Assembly (NCBI RefSeq): GCF_001528745.1 | Contig: NZ_BCNS01000139.1 | Location: forward strand, 1-64,000 | Length of the DNA stretch: 64,000 bases | From: Marinobacterium profundum | Lineage (GTDB): Bacteria; Pseudomonadota; Gammaproteobacteria; Pseudomonadales; Balneatricaceae | Reading direction: 5' to 3' | Part shown: positions 28,783-38,593 of the stretch, piece by piece | Position numbering within the stretch: position 1 is the first letter of the stretch | Layout of the letters: each line of letters opens with the position of its first letter | Program-made: the position numbers and the translations under genes | Notes under the pieces: model-generated | The model's database searches: none | The model's input: only the letters and a program-made list of their open reading frames with translations | What the model was told of the DNA's origin: nothing

Positions 28783-28827
28783 AGCGGCCTGCCGGCTGAC
28801 TACTGATCTATTGCGCAAAAGCCGATT
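28783..28827. mobile_element. decayed end of the MITE family seen near 54 kb
   Basis: The 45 bp starting AGCGGCCTGCCGG and including ACTGATCTATTGCG then AAAAGCCG match the left end of the elements at 54195 and 55756 with scattered mismatches. No right end was found. It sits just before the ribosome site of the next gene. Confidence 0.6.
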
Positions 28828-28845
28828 CTGCCTCAGGAGACTATC

Positions 28846-29817
28846 GTGAAAGTTGTGATACCGGATGATTATCAGCATGTGGTGCAGGGTTTGGAGTGCT
28901 TTTCCCGCCTGCGGGATTTCGAGGTTGAGGTTTACCACGACTCGGCTGCCAGCCTGGATACACTGGTGGAACGCTTTGCGTCTGCCGATGCGCTGGTGCT
29001 GACCCGTGAGCGCAGCTGTATTGATGACGCGCTACTGGCCAGGCTGCCGCACCTTAAACTGATTAGCCAGACCGGCAAGGTTGCTGCGCATATTGATGTT
29101 GCGGCCTGCCATCGCCGGGGGGTGGCCATTGCCGAAGGTACGGGGTCGCCGGTGGCGCCAGCAGAGCTCAGCTGGACGCTGATCATGGCGGCGATGCGCG
29201 GCCTGGTGCCGGCTATTAATGGGATGCAGCAGGGGCGCTGGCAGGTGAATATTGGCGACTGTCTGGCCGGCAAGACGCTGGGCATCTGGGGTTTTGGCAA
29301 GATTGGCCGTCGTCTGGCGCGCTATGCCGAGGCTTTTGATATGAAAGTGCTGGTGTGGGGGCGTGAGAATTCGCGTCGGGCCGCTGCTGAAATGGGTCTG
29401 GGTGTGGCTGCAAGCAAGGATGAGTTTTTTGTTCGCAGCGATGTGTTGAGCCTGCATTTGCGCCTGAATGCCGAGACTCGCGGCCTTGTGCACTATGAGG
29501 ATCTGATTTGCATGAAGGCCGATGCGCTCTTTGTGAATACCAGCAGGGCGGAACTGGTGCAGGACGGCGCCCTGCAACGGGCGCTGCAGTTCGGTCGCCC
29601 AGGCCGGGCGGCGCTGGATGTGTATGACCAGGAGCCGGTTGTCGATGCGGATTACTGGGCGCTAAAAATGGACAACGTACTCTGCAGTCCCCACCTGGGA
29701 TATGTGGAACGCGCAGGTTATGAAATGTATTTCGGTCAGGCGTTTGATAATCTGGTAGCCTTTTTTGGCGGTCGACCGGTGAACATTCTTGCGCCGCCGG
29801 CCGGTGAGAGCGGTTAG
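28846..29817 (+). CDS. D-2-hydroxyacid dehydrogenase family protein
   Basis: A 323-residue NAD(P)-dependent oxidoreductase related to D-3-phosphoglycerate dehydrogenase. The nucleotide fold begins at GKTLGIWGFGKIGRRLA (about 144-160). The catalytic set is R in NTSRAELV, E in DVYDQEP and H in SPHLGYV. It starts with GTG after AGGAG (6 nt spacing). It lacks the regulatory domain of SerA. Substrate unknown; glyoxylate or hydroxypyruvate reduction would fit the wider gene content but it is 10 kb from the glc genes. Confidence 0.85.
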   Translation: MKVVIPDDYQHVVQGLECFSRLRDFEVEVYHDSAASLDTLVERFASADALVLTRERSCIDDALLARLPHLKLISQTGKVAAHIDVAACHRRGVAIAEGTGSPVAPAELSWTLIMAAMRGLVPAINGMQQGRWQVNIGDCLAGKTLGIWGFGKIGRRLARYAEAFDMKVLVWGRENSRRAAAEMGLGVAASKDEFFVRSDVLSLHLRLNAETRGLVHYEDLICMKADALFVNTSRAELVQDGALQRALQFGRPGRAALDVYDQEPVVDADYWALKMDNVLCSPHLGYVERAGYEMYFGQAFDNLVAFFGGRPVNILAPPAGESG

Positions 29818-30026
29818 ATCCCGCACCCTTTGCAACTTCGCGGGTATCCCGGTTCTGAGCTGTGCAGGTGGCATGCTGTAACTCTGTATTTATACCGTTA
29901 TCTTTCGATCCCTGTACTTGGGATTCTCTACGCCCATCGGGTATCAGTCAGCGTTGGGCTGAACGGGATTCCCGTGGCGCAGTCTCATTGCTAAGCTTCA
30001 GTCTGAGATTAACCGAGGTAGAACCC

Positions 30027-30608
30027 ATGAAAACTCACGCAATCGCAACTTTGGCGCTGCTGGGGGCACTGCAGCCTGCAGTGGTGCTGGCCGACAAGGC
30101 CATTTTCGCCGGGGGCTGCTTCTGGTGCATGGAGCAGGCGTTTCAGCCCCAGGAAGGGGTAACGGATGTGGTCTCCGGCTTTACCGGCGGTACTTTGGAA
30201 AATCCGGTGTATGACGGTAATCACGAAGGCCACTACGAGGCGATTGAAATTACCTACGACTCCAAGGTGATCAGCTACCAGCAGTTGCTGGATCTTTACT
30301 GGGTGAACGTCGATCCCTTCGATAGCCGGGGGCAGTTCTGTGACAAGGGGCCCAGTTACCTGAGCGCCATCTTTGTGCTGGATGACAGTCAGCGCGCCCT
30401 GGCAGAGGCATCACGCCAGCAGGTTGTGAAGGAGTTTGCCGACAGCACTGTGGTCACACCGGTGCTGGATGCCACGCGTTTCTATCCAGTGGTGGAAGGC
30501 CACCAGGATTACTACATCAAGAATCCTATCCGCTACCGCTACTACAAAACCGCCTGCAGGCGCGTTTCGCGACTGGAGGAAATCTGGGGTGAAAGGGCGG
30601 CACACTGA
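30027..30608 (+). CDS. msrA: peptide methionine sulfoxide reductase A, exported
   Basis: Reduces the S-epimer of methionine sulfoxide in proteins. The 193-residue product starts with a signal peptide (about 1-22, ending VVLA), so it acts in the periplasm, unlike the cytoplasmic E. coli enzyme. The catalytic cysteine is in AGGCFWCMEQAF. GHYEAIEI, DPFDSRGQFCDKGPSYLSAIF and EGHQDYY are the family motifs. GAGG lies before the ATG; the open frame upstream to 29862 is not conserved. No MsrB is adjacent. Confidence 0.92.
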   Translation: MKTHAIATLALLGALQPAVVLADKAIFAGGCFWCMEQAFQPQEGVTDVVSGFTGGTLENPVYDGNHEGHYEAIEITYDSKVISYQQLLDLYWVNVDPFDSRGQFCDKGPSYLSAIFVLDDSQRALAEASRQQVVKEFADSTVVTPVLDATRFYPVVEGHQDYYIKNPIRYRYYKTACRRVSRLEEIWGERAAH

Positions 30609-30866
30609 GTCATTGGGCGGCCGTGGAGCTCAGCGCCAAGGGGGTTTAGGAAGCCGATAAGAACCTTGAGCGGGTGCGGCCTTTCGGGGCTGTTGCCGGC
30701 GTGCGAGGCAAGCGTTACTCATTGCAGGTGCCGAAAAGCTGCATGATCTGTTCAGCAAGATTGAAGAGAGCTGAGAGACCGCTTTGATGCAGGGATGCCT
30801 TGTTCATCCCCCGGCTGCCAGAGTATTCTGCCAGCTTAGAATCTATGGATGGTTACGGGACTCACT

Positions 30867-31493
30867 ATGCAACTTTACTATTCGGCGGCATCTCCCTTTG
30901 TGCGCAAGGTGCTGGTAACGGCCCATGAGCTGGGTTCGGCTGATCAGCTCGAACTATTGAATGCGGCGGCCAATCCGGTAGACCCCAATCTGACGATCGC
31001 GGCCTTCAATCCACTGGGGCAGGTCCCTACGTTGATAACCGATACAGGCGAAGTGCTCTGTGACAGTCGGGTCATATGTGAATACCTTGACAGCCAGGCC
31101 GGTGGCACGCTGTTTCCCCAGGGCGAGGCGCGCTGGGCGGCGCTGGTACTGCAGTCCCATGCTGATGGCTTGCTGGATGCGGCCCTGTTGGCGCGTTACG
31201 AGCGCATTACCCGGCCAGAAGTTCTGCAATGGGATGAGTGGGAAGCGGGTCAGATGGGAAAGATTAGTCGCACGCTGGATCTGCTGGAGCGCGATATCGC
31301 GCTAATCGAAGGTGCGAGTGGGCCCGCTGAACAGCGGCTCGATATGGGTACCATCGCGCTTGGATGTGCACTGGGATACCTGAGCTTTCGTTTTCCTGAT
31401 TTCAACTGGCGCGAAGACCGTATAGGCCTTACTGCCTGGTTCGAGCGCTTCAGTCAGCGTCCGTCCATGCTGCAAACGGCGCCCAAGGGCTGA
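30867..31493 (+). CDS. glutathione S-transferase family protein
   Basis: A 208-residue cytosolic protein with an N-terminal thioredoxin-like domain (MQLYYSAASPFVRKVLVTAHELG, with the glutathione-contact NPLGQVPTLI and CDSRVICEYLD) and a helical C-terminal domain. The ATG at 30867 is preferred to an in-frame start at 30849. Substrate unknown. The preceding gap (30609-30866) shows no gene. It is followed by a strong hairpin terminator. Confidence 0.88.
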   Translation: MQLYYSAASPFVRKVLVTAHELGSADQLELLNAAANPVDPNLTIAAFNPLGQVPTLITDTGEVLCDSRVICEYLDSQAGGTLFPQGEARWAALVLQSHADGLLDAALLARYERITRPEVLQWDEWEAGQMGKISRTLDLLERDIALIEGASGPAEQRLDMGTIALGCALGYLSFRFPDFNWREDRIGLTAWFERFSQRPSMLQTAPKG

Positions 31494-31512
31494 ACAGCTG
31501 CTGCACGCTAAA

Positions 31513-31544
31513 ACAACAAAGGCTGCCGAGGCAGCCTTTGTTGT
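31513..31544 (+). terminator. terminator hairpin after the GST gene
   Basis: Arms ACAACAAAGGCTGCC and GGCAGCCTTTGTTGT are perfectly complementary (15 bp, GA centre). The right arm ends in a T-rich stretch. It starts 20 bp after the stop codon. Confidence 0.8.
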
Positions 31545-31602
31545 GGAGTGGAGTTGTCAAGGGCAGCCGCTTTGAATATGAGGCGCCGGGCTCTAAACTC
31601 TT

Positions 31603-31658
31603 CCTAGCCCCTAGCCCCTAGCCCCTAGCCCCTAGCCCCTTACTTCTAGCTTCTAACC
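31603..31658 (-). repeat. heptanucleotide array after roxA, 8 units
   Basis: Read on the minus strand, eight heptamers follow the roxA stop by 7 bp: GGTTAGA, AGCTAGA, AGTAAGG and five GGCTAGG. All fit N-G-N-N-A-G-R, the pattern of the arrays at 16065 and 38457. Confidence 0.93.
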
Positions 31659-31665
31659 CCTGCTA

Positions 31666-32820
31666 TCAGCCCTGATCGTCAGCGTAGAAGATGCCCTGGT
31701 TGATCAGCTGGGTCAGTAGTTCCAGCGCAGCGTCTATGTCCTCGCCCAGTTCCAGGCCGCCGCTGTTGCAAATGCCGCTGAAGAGCGGTTCCTGTGCTTC
31801 GGTGCCGGCATAACGGATTCCATCGGCAAAGAGTTCACAGCCGTTGCTGCTGCGCCGCCAGGCCAGGCGGGCGCCTTCGGTGCGGCTCAGGGTGCCGCCG
31901 GATTCCAGATAGGTACGCAGGTTTGCAGCGCTGACGGGCTCTTCGGGTTGCTGATCCAGATCCGGATACTTGGGCTCTGTCATGCAGCGGCCAAACCATT
32001 CGCCCAGCAGGGCATCGTCATTAATGTACTGGTTAAGGATGCCGCGCACCCGTGCCAGGGCATCGTCTCCAATCTGAGTGCTGTTGGCTTGTGGCTTCAG
32101 GTCGGGATCGCTGTAACGCAGTTCGTTGCTCAGGCGCTCACCGACAAAGTCAGTGAAGTTGCGCATGATTTCGCCATGGGAGGGCGCACGAAAGCCCACC
32201 GAGTAGGTCATGCAGCCATCACCCACGGCGATGCCGCTGTGCCCAAGGCGCGGCGGTACATAAAGCATGTCACCGGGCTCCAGAACCCAGCTTTGCTCGG
32301 CCTCCCATTCCGGCAGGATCATCACCGGGGCATCGCTGCGTTTGGGCGAGTCTGAGTTAAATTCACCGCCGACTTCCCAGCGCCGCTGGCCTGCGGCCTG
32401 TATCAGGAATACATCGTAGTTGTCATAGTGCGGCCCGACACCGCCGCCATCCACGGCGTAGCTGACCATCAGGTCATCCAGGCGCCAGCGCGGGATAAAG
32501 TCGAACTGTGCCATCAGTTCAGCCGCTTCAGGTACCCAGTGATCCACGGCCTGAACCAGCAGGGTCCAGTGGGACGGGGGCAGCTGGCCGAAATATTCTT
32601 CCTCGAACGGCCCTTGCTGCAGTTCCCAGTGATCACTGGCGGGATCCTGCAGCACTATGCGCGCTTCCACGTCCTCTTCGCAGGCCAGGCCTGCCAGGTC
32701 GTCGGCTTCGATGACCGGTTCCAGATCGGGAAAGGCCTGGCGGATCAGCAGCGGCTTTTTCTGCCAGTATTCTGCCAGAAAGCGTTCGGGGGTCAGGTCG
32801 CCCAGGTTAAGTATGTTCAT
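31666..32820 (-). CDS. roxA: ribosomal protein uL16 arginine hydroxylase (RoxA/YcfD)
   Basis: A 2-oxoglutarate/Fe(II) oxygenase with a JmjC cupin fold that hydroxylates an arginine of ribosomal protein uL16. The 384 residues match the family length. The start MNILNLGDLTPERFLAEYWQKKPLLIRQAF is typical. Iron ligands are H and D in GPHYDNYDVF and H in RLGHSGIA. The C-terminal winged-helix part follows. Its ATG overlaps the stop of the small gene upstream by 1 bp (TGATG), so translation is coupled. A heptanucleotide array begins 7 bp after its stop. Confidence 0.92.
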   Translation of the reverse strand: MNILNLGDLTPERFLAEYWQKKPLLIRQAFPDLEPVIEADDLAGLACEEDVEARIVLQDPASDHWELQQGPFEEEYFGQLPPSHWTLLVQAVDHWVPEAAELMAQFDFIPRWRLDDLMVSYAVDGGGVGPHYDNYDVFLIQAAGQRRWEVGGEFNSDSPKRSDAPVMILPEWEAEQSWVLEPGDMLYVPPRLGHSGIAVGDGCMTYSVGFRAPSHGEIMRNFTDFVGERLSNELRYSDPDLKPQANSTQIGDDALARVRGILNQYINDDALLGEWFGRCMTEPKYPDLDQQPEEPVSAANLRTYLESGGTLSRTEGARLAWRRSSNGCELFADGIRYAGTEAQEPLFSGICNSGGLELGEDIDAALELLTQLINQGIFYADDQG

Positions 32821-33071
32821 CAGCGCTGTAGCAGCTCCTTTAATTCATCGACGGCGCCTTCAAGTTCAGCCATGATCTTGCGCTGATCCTTGGCTGCGAT
32901 GGCCGCGACGCGGTTGTTGCCCACCAGGGTAACGCAGTGGCTGATGGTGCCCACGCAGCGTTCGATACCGGCGAGATTGAGTTGATAGTTCTGGGTACGT
33001 TCGGCCAGGTCGTGGATGCCGTTGCGTAACTCATCGGCCTGGCTCATCAGTGTCTTGATTTGGTTGTTCAT
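32820..33071 (-). CDS. small coiled-coil protein coupled to roxA
   Basis: Not recognised. It has 83 residues, mostly helical and charged, with heptad-like leucines at both ends (MNNQIKTLMSQADELRNGIHDL and ELEGAVDELKELL), a central IERCVGTISHCVTLVGNNRV with two cysteines, and no signal or membrane segment. ATG at 33071 starts the charged region; an in-frame ATG 30 bp upstream is less likely. The stop overlaps the roxA start. It could be an assembly partner or an independent small protein; no function is claimed. Confidence 0.7.
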   Translation of the reverse strand: MNNQIKTLMSQADELRNGIHDLAERTQNYQLNLAGIERCVGTISHCVTLVGNNRVAAIAAKDQRKIMAELEGAVDELKELLQR

Positions 33072-33181
33072 GGTTCGTATCCCGGCAATGTTATCGGACA
33101 AATGTATACAGCTTGCATGCGTAGCAGCGAAGGCTGAGTAAAGCCCGCGCCACGGTTATCAAGACTAGCCCGCGGTGCCTT

Positions 33182-33200
33182 GTCGGGACAACAGCCCGAC
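33182..33200. other. small hairpin in the trmJ-downstream gap
   Basis: GTCGGG and CCCGAC pair around a 7-nt loop, about 135 bp past the trmJ stop and without a T-run. The rest of the gap 33072-33334 shows no gene. Confidence 0.35.
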
Positions 33201-33334
33201 GGGTTGCGATGGCTGTTTTTCTGTCAGCTGTTTACTTTTTATGCTTGCCGAGCACTTCTGCCACCGATGTTGCAGAGGATGGCGCGCAGCCTGCCGGGGT
33301 TTGTGTCTTTCAGAGAGAATGACATCGATGTGAT

Positions 33335-34057
33335 TTACTTCCTCTGCTTATCAAGGACTTCTTCCACTGAAGCCAGAATCCCCCGCAGCATGCCCAACTC
33401 ACTCCGTTCCGGGCGACTGCGGTTGAAAAAACGGTGCAGTTTGTCGAGCACGCGGCCTTCGTGCTGCGGGATGATGAAATGAGTCATGCGCAGCACGCGC
33501 TCCAGGTGCTCGTAGAACAGCGCCATCTCACTCTGGCGCGGATAGGGGGCGCTTTCCTGCTTCGCGGCGGGCTGCTCGTGGGCCATCCAGACTTCATAGC
33601 TCAGTAGCTGGATCGCCTGGGCTACGTTGAGGACCGGGTATTCCGGGTTGGCCGGAATATAGACATGGAAGTTGCAGCGCTTGAGCTCATCGTTATGCAG
33701 CCCCATGGTTTCACGGCCGAAGACGATGGCGATTTCGCCGTCACCGGATTCCGCTGCGCATTTGATACCGCATTCACGGGCATCAAGCTGGGGCAGGTCA
33801 AAGGTGCGATTGCGCGCGCTGGTGCCTATCACCAGCTGACAGTCGGCGATGGCTTCATCGAGGCTGCCAACCACCCGGGCGCCATCCAGTACATCCTTGG
33901 CGCCGGCGGCACGGGAATCGGCATCGGGGTGAGGATACTCACGGGGTTCCACCAGCCACAGTTGCGTTAGCCCCATGTTTTTCATGGCGCGTGCAGCAGC
34001 GCCTATGTTGCCAGGGTGATAGGTGTTGATCAGTACAATGCGGATATTCTTCAGCAT
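33335..34057 (-). CDS. trmJ: tRNA (cytidine/uridine-32-2'-O)-methyltransferase
   Basis: Methylates the ribose at position 32 of the tRNA anticodon loop. It is a SPOUT-fold enzyme of 240 residues with knotted C-terminal motifs. NTYHPGNIGAAARAMKNMGL near the start, IVFGRETMGLHNDEL (about 115-130) and YPVLNVAQAIQLLSYEVW are diagnostic. GGA precedes the ATG at 34057; an in-frame start 78 bp upstream lacks conservation. It is followed by a 30-residue linker and a C-terminal extension as in E. coli TrmJ. Confidence 0.93.
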   Translation of the reverse strand: MLKNIRIVLINTYHPGNIGAAARAMKNMGLTQLWLVEPREYPHPDADSRAAGAKDVLDGARVVGSLDEAIADCQLVIGTSARNRTFDLPQLDARECGIKCAAESGDGEIAIVFGRETMGLHNDELKRCNFHVYIPANPEYPVLNVAQAIQLLSYEVWMAHEQPAAKQESAPYPRQSEMALFYEHLERVLRMTHFIIPQHEGRVLDKLHRFFNRSRPERSELGMLRGILASVEEVLDKQRK

Positions 34058-34122
34058 GGGAGTTCCGAAGGCAGTTCGGGTTATGCGTCTCTTGGCCTGG
34101 CTCAGACTGCGGCCACCATTAA

Positions 34123-34146
34123 AAACGGGGCCCAAGGGCCCCGTTT
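34123..34146 (-). terminator. intrinsic terminator of purB
   Basis: AAACGGGGCCC and GGGCCCCGTTT form an 11-bp stem with an AA centre. On the minus strand it is followed by TTTTTAAT, the usual U-tract. A second perfect palindrome (CCGAATCAATC/GATTGATTCGG, 34154-34176) overlaps the purB stop codon. Confidence 0.88.
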
Positions 34147-34162
34147 AACCAGCCCGAATCAA

Positions 34163-35569
<1,407 letters not shown>

Positions 35570-35659
35570 TTATACCGGAAATGCAGCGCCCGCGTATGAC
35601 TTATGCGCAGATCTGCAGACGAGTCACCCCGGTGAGGTGTATCAGCCTGCAGGTTCGCC

Positions 35660-36331
35660 TTACTGCGGCGCCTGCAGGCGCTGCAGTGAGGGCCGTACCC
35701 GGTGCTTGAAAAACAGCAGCTGCCAGCGGCGCCCGCCGACCTGTTGCCAGAGCATGGCGGCGCGAATTCCGGCCAGCAGCAGGGCGCGGATCTTGGCGGC
35801 GTTGTCGGCATTTTGCAGATGGCGCGGATCGCCACCCACGTTTATGCGAAAGCTGAAGGTGCTGATCGTTTCCTGATACAGGCTGGCGATATTGGCCACC
35901 ACGTTGGTGTGGGTGAACACCGCCGGGTTGTCCATTAGATCGCCATCCTGGCCATTGAAATACTGCGCCTGCTGGCGAATCTGATCGATACGCTTGCCGA
36001 GGGTTGCGAGCATTTCCTTGTTGGATACGAGCTTTGCCTGCAGCGTGATCATGCTGAGCACATAGTTGATCAGGTTGCGATTCTGATCGCCCCGGCGCTT
36101 GTCGATAAAATCGCCCAGGGTTTTCAGGCCCAGGTGCAGGTTGTGGGGCAGGTCGTGGGCACCGCCGTAAATGTCTTCGGTGCAGCCGGGCTCGGTAACG
36201 AAAATGCTGTAAAGGCAGGCTTCAAAGCTGTTTTGCGGAATCATGCCGCGGGTTGCGATCTGATCCACCAGGGTGGCGGCCTGGCACATGGCGGCCAGGG
36301 CAATGGCCTGTTGATCCTGTTGGCGTGACAT
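35660..36331 (-). CDS. hflD: high-frequency lysogenisation protein HflD homologue
   Basis: A 223-residue all-helical membrane-associated protein of the HflD (YcfC) family. In E. coli it modulates phage lambda CII; its normal cellular role is poorly defined. The conservation is visible in AAMCQAATLVDQIATRG, LYSIFVTEPGCTEDIYGG and IRALLLAGIRAAMLWQQVGG. It lies 9 bp after mnmA and before purB in the standard gammaproteobacterial order, which supports the assignment. Confidence 0.9.
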   Translation of the reverse strand: MSRQQDQQAIALAAMCQAATLVDQIATRGMIPQNSFEACLYSIFVTEPGCTEDIYGGAHDLPHNLHLGLKTLGDFIDKRRGDQNRNLINYVLSMITLQAKLVSNKEMLATLGKRIDQIRQQAQYFNGQDGDLMDNPAVFTHTNVVANIASLYQETISTFSFRINVGGDPRHLQNADNAAKIRALLLAGIRAAMLWQQVGGRRWQLLFFKHRVRPSLQRLQAPQ

Positions 36332-36340
36332 CTTAAGCGC

Positions 36341-37450
36341 TTACTCCGAACCGGTTTTACCCGTGGTTTCAATTACCCCGCCACCCAGGCAGGTCTCTGC
36401 GTCGTAGAACACTACGGACTGGCCGGGTGTGACGGCGCGCTGGGGCTGATCAAAACGCACCCTGTAGCCGCCATCCGTGTCTGCGTCGATCAAACAGTCC
36501 TGGTCGGCCTGGCGATAGCGCACCTTGGCCTTGCAACGATGGGGCAGGGGCGGGCACTGGCCGTTGATCCAGAAAATGTCGCTGGCCGTGAGCCAGTCGC
36601 TGAACAGCAGATCGTTCTGTTTGCCCTGGACGGCGACAAGCACGTTGCGATCCAGGTCCTTAAAGGCGGCAAACCAGGGTTCTTCCGGATGGTTTTTCAA
36701 ACCGCCGATACGCAGGCCCTGACGCTGGCCCAGGGTGTAGTACATCAGGCCGCTGTGCTGGCCTATGACCTCGCCGTCCGGGGTTTCGATATCGCCGGGC
36801 TGGGCGGGCAGGTACTGCTTGAGAAAATCCGCAAAGCGCCGTTCGCCGATAAAGCAGATACCCGTGCTGTCTTTCTTGGCATGGGTCGCCAGATCGTGTT
36901 CTTCGGCGATGCGGCGTACTTCGGGCTTTTCGAGCTCGCCCACCGGGAACAGGGTCTTGGCCAGTTCAGCTTCGCCGACCTGGTGCAGGAAATAGCTCTG
37001 ATCCTTGTTGTTGTCCAGTCCCTTCTGCAGGCGGGTGTGGCCGTCCTGATCCTGGCGGCGCACATAGTGGCCGGTGGCAATAAGGTCGGCCCCCAGCTCA
37101 CGGGCGTAATCGAGAAAGGCGCGGAACTTGATTTCCCGATTGCACAGAATGTCGGGATTGGGCGTGCGACCCGCGCGGTATTCATCCAGGAAGTGCTCGA
37201 ATACGTTATCCCAGTACTCGGCGGCAAAGTTGGCCTGATGCAGCTTTATCCCCAAGCGGTCGCAGACGGCTTGGGCGTCGGCGAGGTCCGCCAGCGCAGT
37301 ACAGTATTCGGTGCCGTCGTCTTCGTCCCAGTTCTTCATGAACAGGCCCTCGACCTGATACCCCTGTTGCATGAGCAAAAGGGCTGAAACTGAGGAATCG
37401 ACGCCGCCGGACATGCCGACGATTACTTTAGTGTGGGTGTGTTCGCTCAT
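36341..37450 (-). CDS. mnmA: tRNA-uridine 2-sulfurtransferase MnmA
   Basis: Thiolates U34 of Lys, Glu and Gln tRNAs using sulfur from the Tus relay. The 369-residue protein has the PP-loop [14 protein letters not shown] (about 13-26), the nucleophilic cysteine in [12 protein letters not shown] (about 100) and the persulfide cysteine in [12 protein letters not shown] (about 198). Its ATG overlaps the nudJ stop by 4 bp. hflD follows within 9 bp. Confidence 0.96.
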   Translation of the reverse strand: MSEHTHTKVIVGMSGGVDSSVSALLLMQQGYQVEGLFMKNWDEDDGTEYCTALADLADAQAVCDRLGIKLHQANFAAEYWDNVFEHFLDEYRAGRTPNPDILCNREIKFRAFLDYARELGADLIATGHYVRRQDQDGHTRLQKGLDNNKDQSYFLHQVGEAELAKTLFPVGELEKPEVRRIAEEHDLATHAKKDSTGICFIGERRFADFLKQYLPAQPGDIETPDGEVIGQHSGLMYYTLGQRQGLRIGGLKNHPEEPWFAAFKDLDRNVLVAVQGKQNDLLFSDWLTASDIFWINGQCPPLPHRCKAKVRYRQADQDCLIDADTDGGYRVRFDQPQRAVTPGQSVVFYDAETCLGGGVIETTGKTGSE

Positions 37451-37920
37451 GGTGATGTCGGATCGGATCTCAGGGCAGAATGTTCTGTCACAAATTCAAG
37501 CGGATAACGCCGTCCCGCCAGATAGTCGTCAATGCATTGCAATACCAGCGGGCTGCGCAGCTGATCGCGGCGTTCATGCAGCTGGTCGCGGCTGAACCAG
37601 TGGGCGGCAATGATATCATCGTCCAGCTTGTAGTCTTGCTCGCACACAAGCGTTGTGGCGACAAAACAGAAGCGGTAATAGGTTACTCCGTTGGACGGCG
37701 CCTTGTAGGTATAGAGCCCAACCAGAGAATCGGGGCGTACCTGCCAACCGGTTTCTTCCAGGGTTTCACGCACGGCGGCCTCCACCAGGGTTTCGTCTTC
37801 CTCGACGTGGCCTGCGGGCTGATTAAACACTCGCCGGCCGTCGGAGTCTTCCTCAACCATAAGGAAACGACCATCCCGTTCGATGATGGTGGCGACGGTT
37901 GCGTGGGGCGTCCAGCACAT
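37447..37920 (-). CDS. nudJ: NUDIX phosphatase NudJ
   Basis: A 157-residue NUDIX hydrolase; NudJ of E. coli removes phosphate from HMP-pyrophosphate and nucleoside tri- and diphosphates. The NUDIX box is [23 protein letters not shown] (about 36-58) with the REtleEt core intact. The chosen ATG at 37920 starts [13 protein letters not shown] as in NudJ; the frame extends to 37989 without support. Its end overlaps mnmA by 4 bp. It is divergent from moaE. Confidence 0.9.
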   Translation of the reverse strand: MCWTPHATVATIIERDGRFLMVEEDSDGRRVFNQPAGHVEEDETLVEAAVRETLEETGWQVRPDSLVGLYTYKAPSNGVTYYRFCFVATTLVCEQDYKLDDDIIAAHWFSRDQLHERRDQLRSPLVLQCIDDYLAGRRYPLEFVTEHSALRSDPTSP

Positions 37921-38001
37921 CGGTTTTATATCCGCCAATTCAAGGGGTGCACAAGATAGCATTAATGCTATGATTTTTCCCGCCCGCAACAGGAGTCATG
38001 C

Positions 38002-38454
38002 ATGAGTGATTTTATCAGTATTCAAACCGAGGACTTTGATATTGCCGGTCTGCACGCGCAGCTGCGTTCCGAGGATGCCAGTTGTGGCGCTATAGTCACC
38101 TTCACCGGCATTGTGCGCGAGCTTGAAGGCGCCGAACGGCTGCGGGGCATTTTCCTGGAGCATTACCCCGGTATGACGGAAAAGGCGCTGGCTAAAATTG
38201 TCGCCCAGGCTAGAGCGCGCTGGCCGCTGGGGCAGGTCTGCGTGATTCACCGCGTTGGTGAGCTGCTGGGTAACGATAATATCGTCTATGTTGGTGTTGC
38301 CTCACGCCATCGGGTGGCGGCGTTCGAGGCGGCACAGTTCATCATGGATTACCTTAAGCGCGATGCGCCTTTCTGGAAAAAGGAACTGTTGGGCGATGAT
38401 GCGCGCTGGGTTGAGCAAAAGGGCACTGACCTGGATGCGGCGGAGAAATGGTGA
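38002..38454 (+). CDS. moaE: molybdopterin synthase large subunit
   Basis: With MoaD it inserts sulfur into precursor Z to make molybdopterin. The 150-residue protein shows GAIVTFTGIVRE (28-39), the dimer region FLEHYPGMTEKAL, the segment IHRVGELLGNDNIVYVGVASRHR and the catalytic lysines in APFWKKE (about 121-127). AGGAG lies 6 nt before the ATG. No moaA, moaC or moaD is present in the window, so it is separated from the rest of the pathway. A heptanucleotide array starts 2 bp after the stop. Confidence 0.94.
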   Translation: MSDFISIQTEDFDIAGLHAQLRSEDASCGAIVTFTGIVRELEGAERLRGIFLEHYPGMTEKALAKIVAQARARWPLGQVCVIHRVGELLGNDNIVYVGVASRHRVAAFEAAQFIMDYLKRDAPFWKKELLGDDARWVEQKGTDLDAAEKW

Positions 38455-38456
38455 GA

Positions 38457-38505
38457 GGCTAGAAGCTAGAAGCTAGAGGAAAGGGGCTAGAAGCTAGAGG
38501 AAAGG
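38457..38505 (+). repeat. heptanucleotide array after moaE, 7 units
   Basis: Seven heptamers in unbroken register: GGCTAGA, AGCTAGA, AGCTAGA, GGAAAGG, GGCTAGA, AGCTAGA, GGAAAGG. All fit N-G-N-N-A-G-R. It begins 2 bp after the moaE stop and runs into a long palindrome. Confidence 0.93.
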
Positions 38506-38545
38506 GGCTCTTGCATCTAGATCTAGATCTAGATGCAAGAGCCCC
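38504..38545. repeat. 42-bp perfect palindrome between moaE and rluE
   Basis: GGGGCTCTTGCATCTAGATC and its complement meet without a spacer; two extra bases per arm make 21-bp arms. The centre is a run of TCTAGA/CTAGAT. It lies between convergent genes and could end transcription from both, though no T-run follows. Confidence 0.92.
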
Positions 38546-38593
38546 ATGCGGTCGCCGGGGCTCTAAGGGCTCCATTGAGCGTCTGGTGCTGGT

